Positions 37,373-38,745 of a DNA stretch of 38,745 bases are shown here, in pieces (the stretch's first letter is position 1; every line of letters starts with the position of its first letter). The position numbers and the translations under genes are program-made. Source of the stretch: a virus; the IMG/VR virus record IMGVR_UViG_3300046535_000219, positions 1-38,745 of that record. One strand, 5' to 3'. Below the pieces are notes generated by a model that had not been told where the DNA came from, did not search any database, and saw nothing but the letters and a program-made list of their open reading frames with translations.

Positions 37373-38745
37373 TGGAGTTACAACAACAAGACGCCATCGG
37401 TGCTCTGAGCACGACAATCGTTGTCACGTTCGACAGTGAGGTTGATGTCATCCAGACGTTCGACGCCGGACCTCCAGGGCCGCCCGGACCTCCGGGCGCT
37501 CCCGGTGCTGGCGGCGATCCGGGCACGCCAGGACCGAAAGGCGATCCAGGCCCACAAGGACCCGTAGGTCAGACAGGTCAGCAAGGCATTCCCGGCCCAC
37601 AAGGACCTCCGGGCACGCCCGGAGGACCAGAGGGTCCAGCGGGACCGGCTGGTCCACAGGGACCGGCGGGACCGACCGGGCCGCAAGGAGCCGCGTCAAC
37701 GGTGCCGGGACCGGCTGGACCGAAAGGCGATCAAGGAGACACGGGCGCGACCGGAGCCGCATCAACAATTCCCGGCCCGCAAGGACCCGCTGGTGCGGTG
37801 GGACCGGCTGGACCGAAGGGTGACACGGGCGACGCATCAACAATTCCCGGCCCGCAAGGACCGGCAGGAGCGGCGGGGCCGCAAGGCGCGACCGGCGTCC
37901 AAGGACCGAAGGGCGACCAAGGAGACGTTGGGCCTGCGGGGCCGCAGGGCGTCCAAGGAGCTACCGGCGCGGCATCGACAGTGCCCGGTCCTCAAGGTCC
38001 GGTGGGACCAGCGGGGCCGAAGGGCGATCAAGGAGACGTGGGCGCGGCCTCGACGGTGCCGGGTCCGGCGGGATCGCAGGGGCCGAAGGGCGATCCTGGA
38101 CCCGCAGGCGCACAAGGCAATCCGGGAATTGACGGCAATACCGTGCTCTACGGCGCTGGCGCTCCCGCATCCGCTCTCGGCGTCAACGGAAATTTCTACA
38201 TCAACACAACAACTAATTTCATCTACGGACCGAAAGCCGCTGGCGCATGGCCAGCGGGCACGTCGCTCGTCGGGCCACAGGGCGCACAAGGAACCGCAGG
38301 GGCACAAGGACCGCAGGGCAATCCCGGCGCACAGGGCGCGCAGGGACCGCAGGGACCGCAGGGCGTAGCGGGGAATACCGTACTGTACGGGAGCGCCGAT
38401 CCGGTCGCTGGCACTGGCGTCGATGGGAACTTCTACATCAACACGACTTCGCATTATTTGTTTGGTCCGAAGGCCGCAGGTGGCTGGCCCGCTGGCACAT
38501 CACTTGTAGGTCCACAAGGGCCGCAGGGCATCCAAGGCATTCAGGGTATTCAAGGACCAGCCGGTGCAGGAACGCCTTCGACGGTTCCGCCGCTGATGGA
38601 TGGCGTTGCGACAGTCGGCACGTCAACCGCCTTCGCGCGTGAAGGTCATATTCATCCAAGTGACACATCGCGAGTGGCCAAGACCGGCGATACCATGACT
38701 GGCAATCTAAACATGGGCAATGGCACGGCAATTATTATCCAGGGA
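37372..38745 (+). CDS. Collagen-like tail fibre, partial
   Basis: At least 458 aa; open at the right edge. ATG 37372 overlaps the previous stop (TGATG). The head ([20 protein letters not shown]) is homologous to the previous fibre's. About 210 residues of Gly-X-Y follow, with repeated [16 protein letters not shown] units and then two near-identical modules of the type [20 protein letters not shown], then [11 protein letters not shown]. It ends in [17 protein letters not shown], the start of a typical phage fibre repeat. It reads in all-Gly-X-Y frame without stops to the last base, so it is a real gene cut by the window. Confidence 0.9.
   Translation, partial: MELQQQDAIGALSTTIVVTFDSEVDVIQTFDAGPPGPPGPPGAPGAGGDPGTPGPKGDPGPQGPVGQTGQQGIPGPQGPPGTPGGPEGPAGPAGPQGPAGPTGPQGAASTVPGPAGPKGDQGDTGATGAASTIPGPQGPAGAVGPAGPKGDTGDASTIPGPQGPAGAAGPQGATGVQGPKGDQGDVGPAGPQGVQGATGAASTVPGPQGPVGPAGPKGDQGDVGAASTVPGPAGSQGPKGDPGPAGAQGNPGIDGNTVLYGAGAPASALGVNGNFYINTTTNFIYGPKAAGAWPAGTSLVGPQGAQGTAGAQGPQGNPGAQGAQGPQGPQGVAGNTVLYGSADPVAGTGVDGNFYINTTSHYLFGPKAAGGWPAGTSLVGPQGPQGIQGIQGIQGPAGAGTPSTVPPLMDGVATVGTSTAFAREGHIHPSDTSRVAKTGDTMTGNLNMGNGTAIIIQG

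Noticed and set aside
37793-38454. Open frames in other phases of the collagen region
   Set aside because: Gly-X-Y repeats stay open in several frames by composition; only the frame from 37372 gives collagen triplets and fibre modules.
1-38745. tRNA, rRNA, insertion sequence or integrase
   Set aside because: Scanned for cloverleaf arms, transposase and recombinase motifs and terminal inverted repeats; none convincing. Absence by eye is not proof.

Overview
This window looks like the structural half plus part of the accessory half of a contractile-tailed phage or prophage (myovirus). It combines a lambda-type head (GpA-family terminase, gpW, lambda-family portal, ClpP-like protease, gpD-like and gpE-like capsid proteins, gpFII-like joiner) with a Mu-type tail (sheath, tube, frameshifted chaperone, tape measure, gpN, gpP, gp45, gp46, gp47, gp48). 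By eye the base composition is a little under 60% GC. Codon habits and accessory families (phage ParB protein, DUF4376, collagen-like fibres, signal-peptide YD-type protein) suggest an alphaproteobacterial host, possibly Hyphomicrobiales; this is inference. No integrase, repressor or att site is visible, so lifestyle is undecided.

Layout. (1) 68-2491, plus strand: a ParB-like protein, two small Cys-rich proteins and a fused ABC-ATPase/GNAT protein, a plausible DNA-modification or conflict module. (2) 2409-11590, minus strand: about nineteen mostly small early/accessory genes read leftward. They include a MoxR ATPase / coiled-coil / VWA-metallopeptidase triad and an HTH-ASCH pair. Most gene-gene gaps here carry the same cassette: stop, two-part hairpin, a second hairpin, then a GGAGCAA ribosome-binding site. 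The unit ends in an intrinsic terminator buried in the 3' end of the convergent ABC-GNAT gene. (3) 11591-12416: a roughly 0.8 kb divergent non-coding region with large inverted repeats and small hairpins. (4) 12417-38745, plus strand: packaging, head, tail, baseplate and fibre genes in tight, often ATGA- or TGATG-overlapping order. The last gene, a collagen-like fibre, runs off the right edge.

How it fits together. TerS/TerL fill a prohead made from portal, protease, decoration and capsid proteins. gpW- and FII-like proteins and the terminator protein join head to tail. Sheath, tube, chaperone and tape measure build the tail; the N/P/45-48 proteins build the baseplate; the last five genes supply fibres. 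Cargo genes sit inside the morphogenesis run: a small protein resembling the Acb2/Tad1 helical hairpin after the capsid gene, and an MptE-like plus glycosyltransferase pair between sheath and tube, bounded by a terminator and a candidate promoter.

Most interesting: the repeated RNA-like hairpin cassette of the leftward operon, the roughly four-fold excess of the pentamer CCTTG/CAAGG on both strands, the ParB/ABC-GNAT module, the MoxR-VWA triad, the Acb2-like gene, and an mRNA hairpin/terminator hidden inside a convergent coding sequence.
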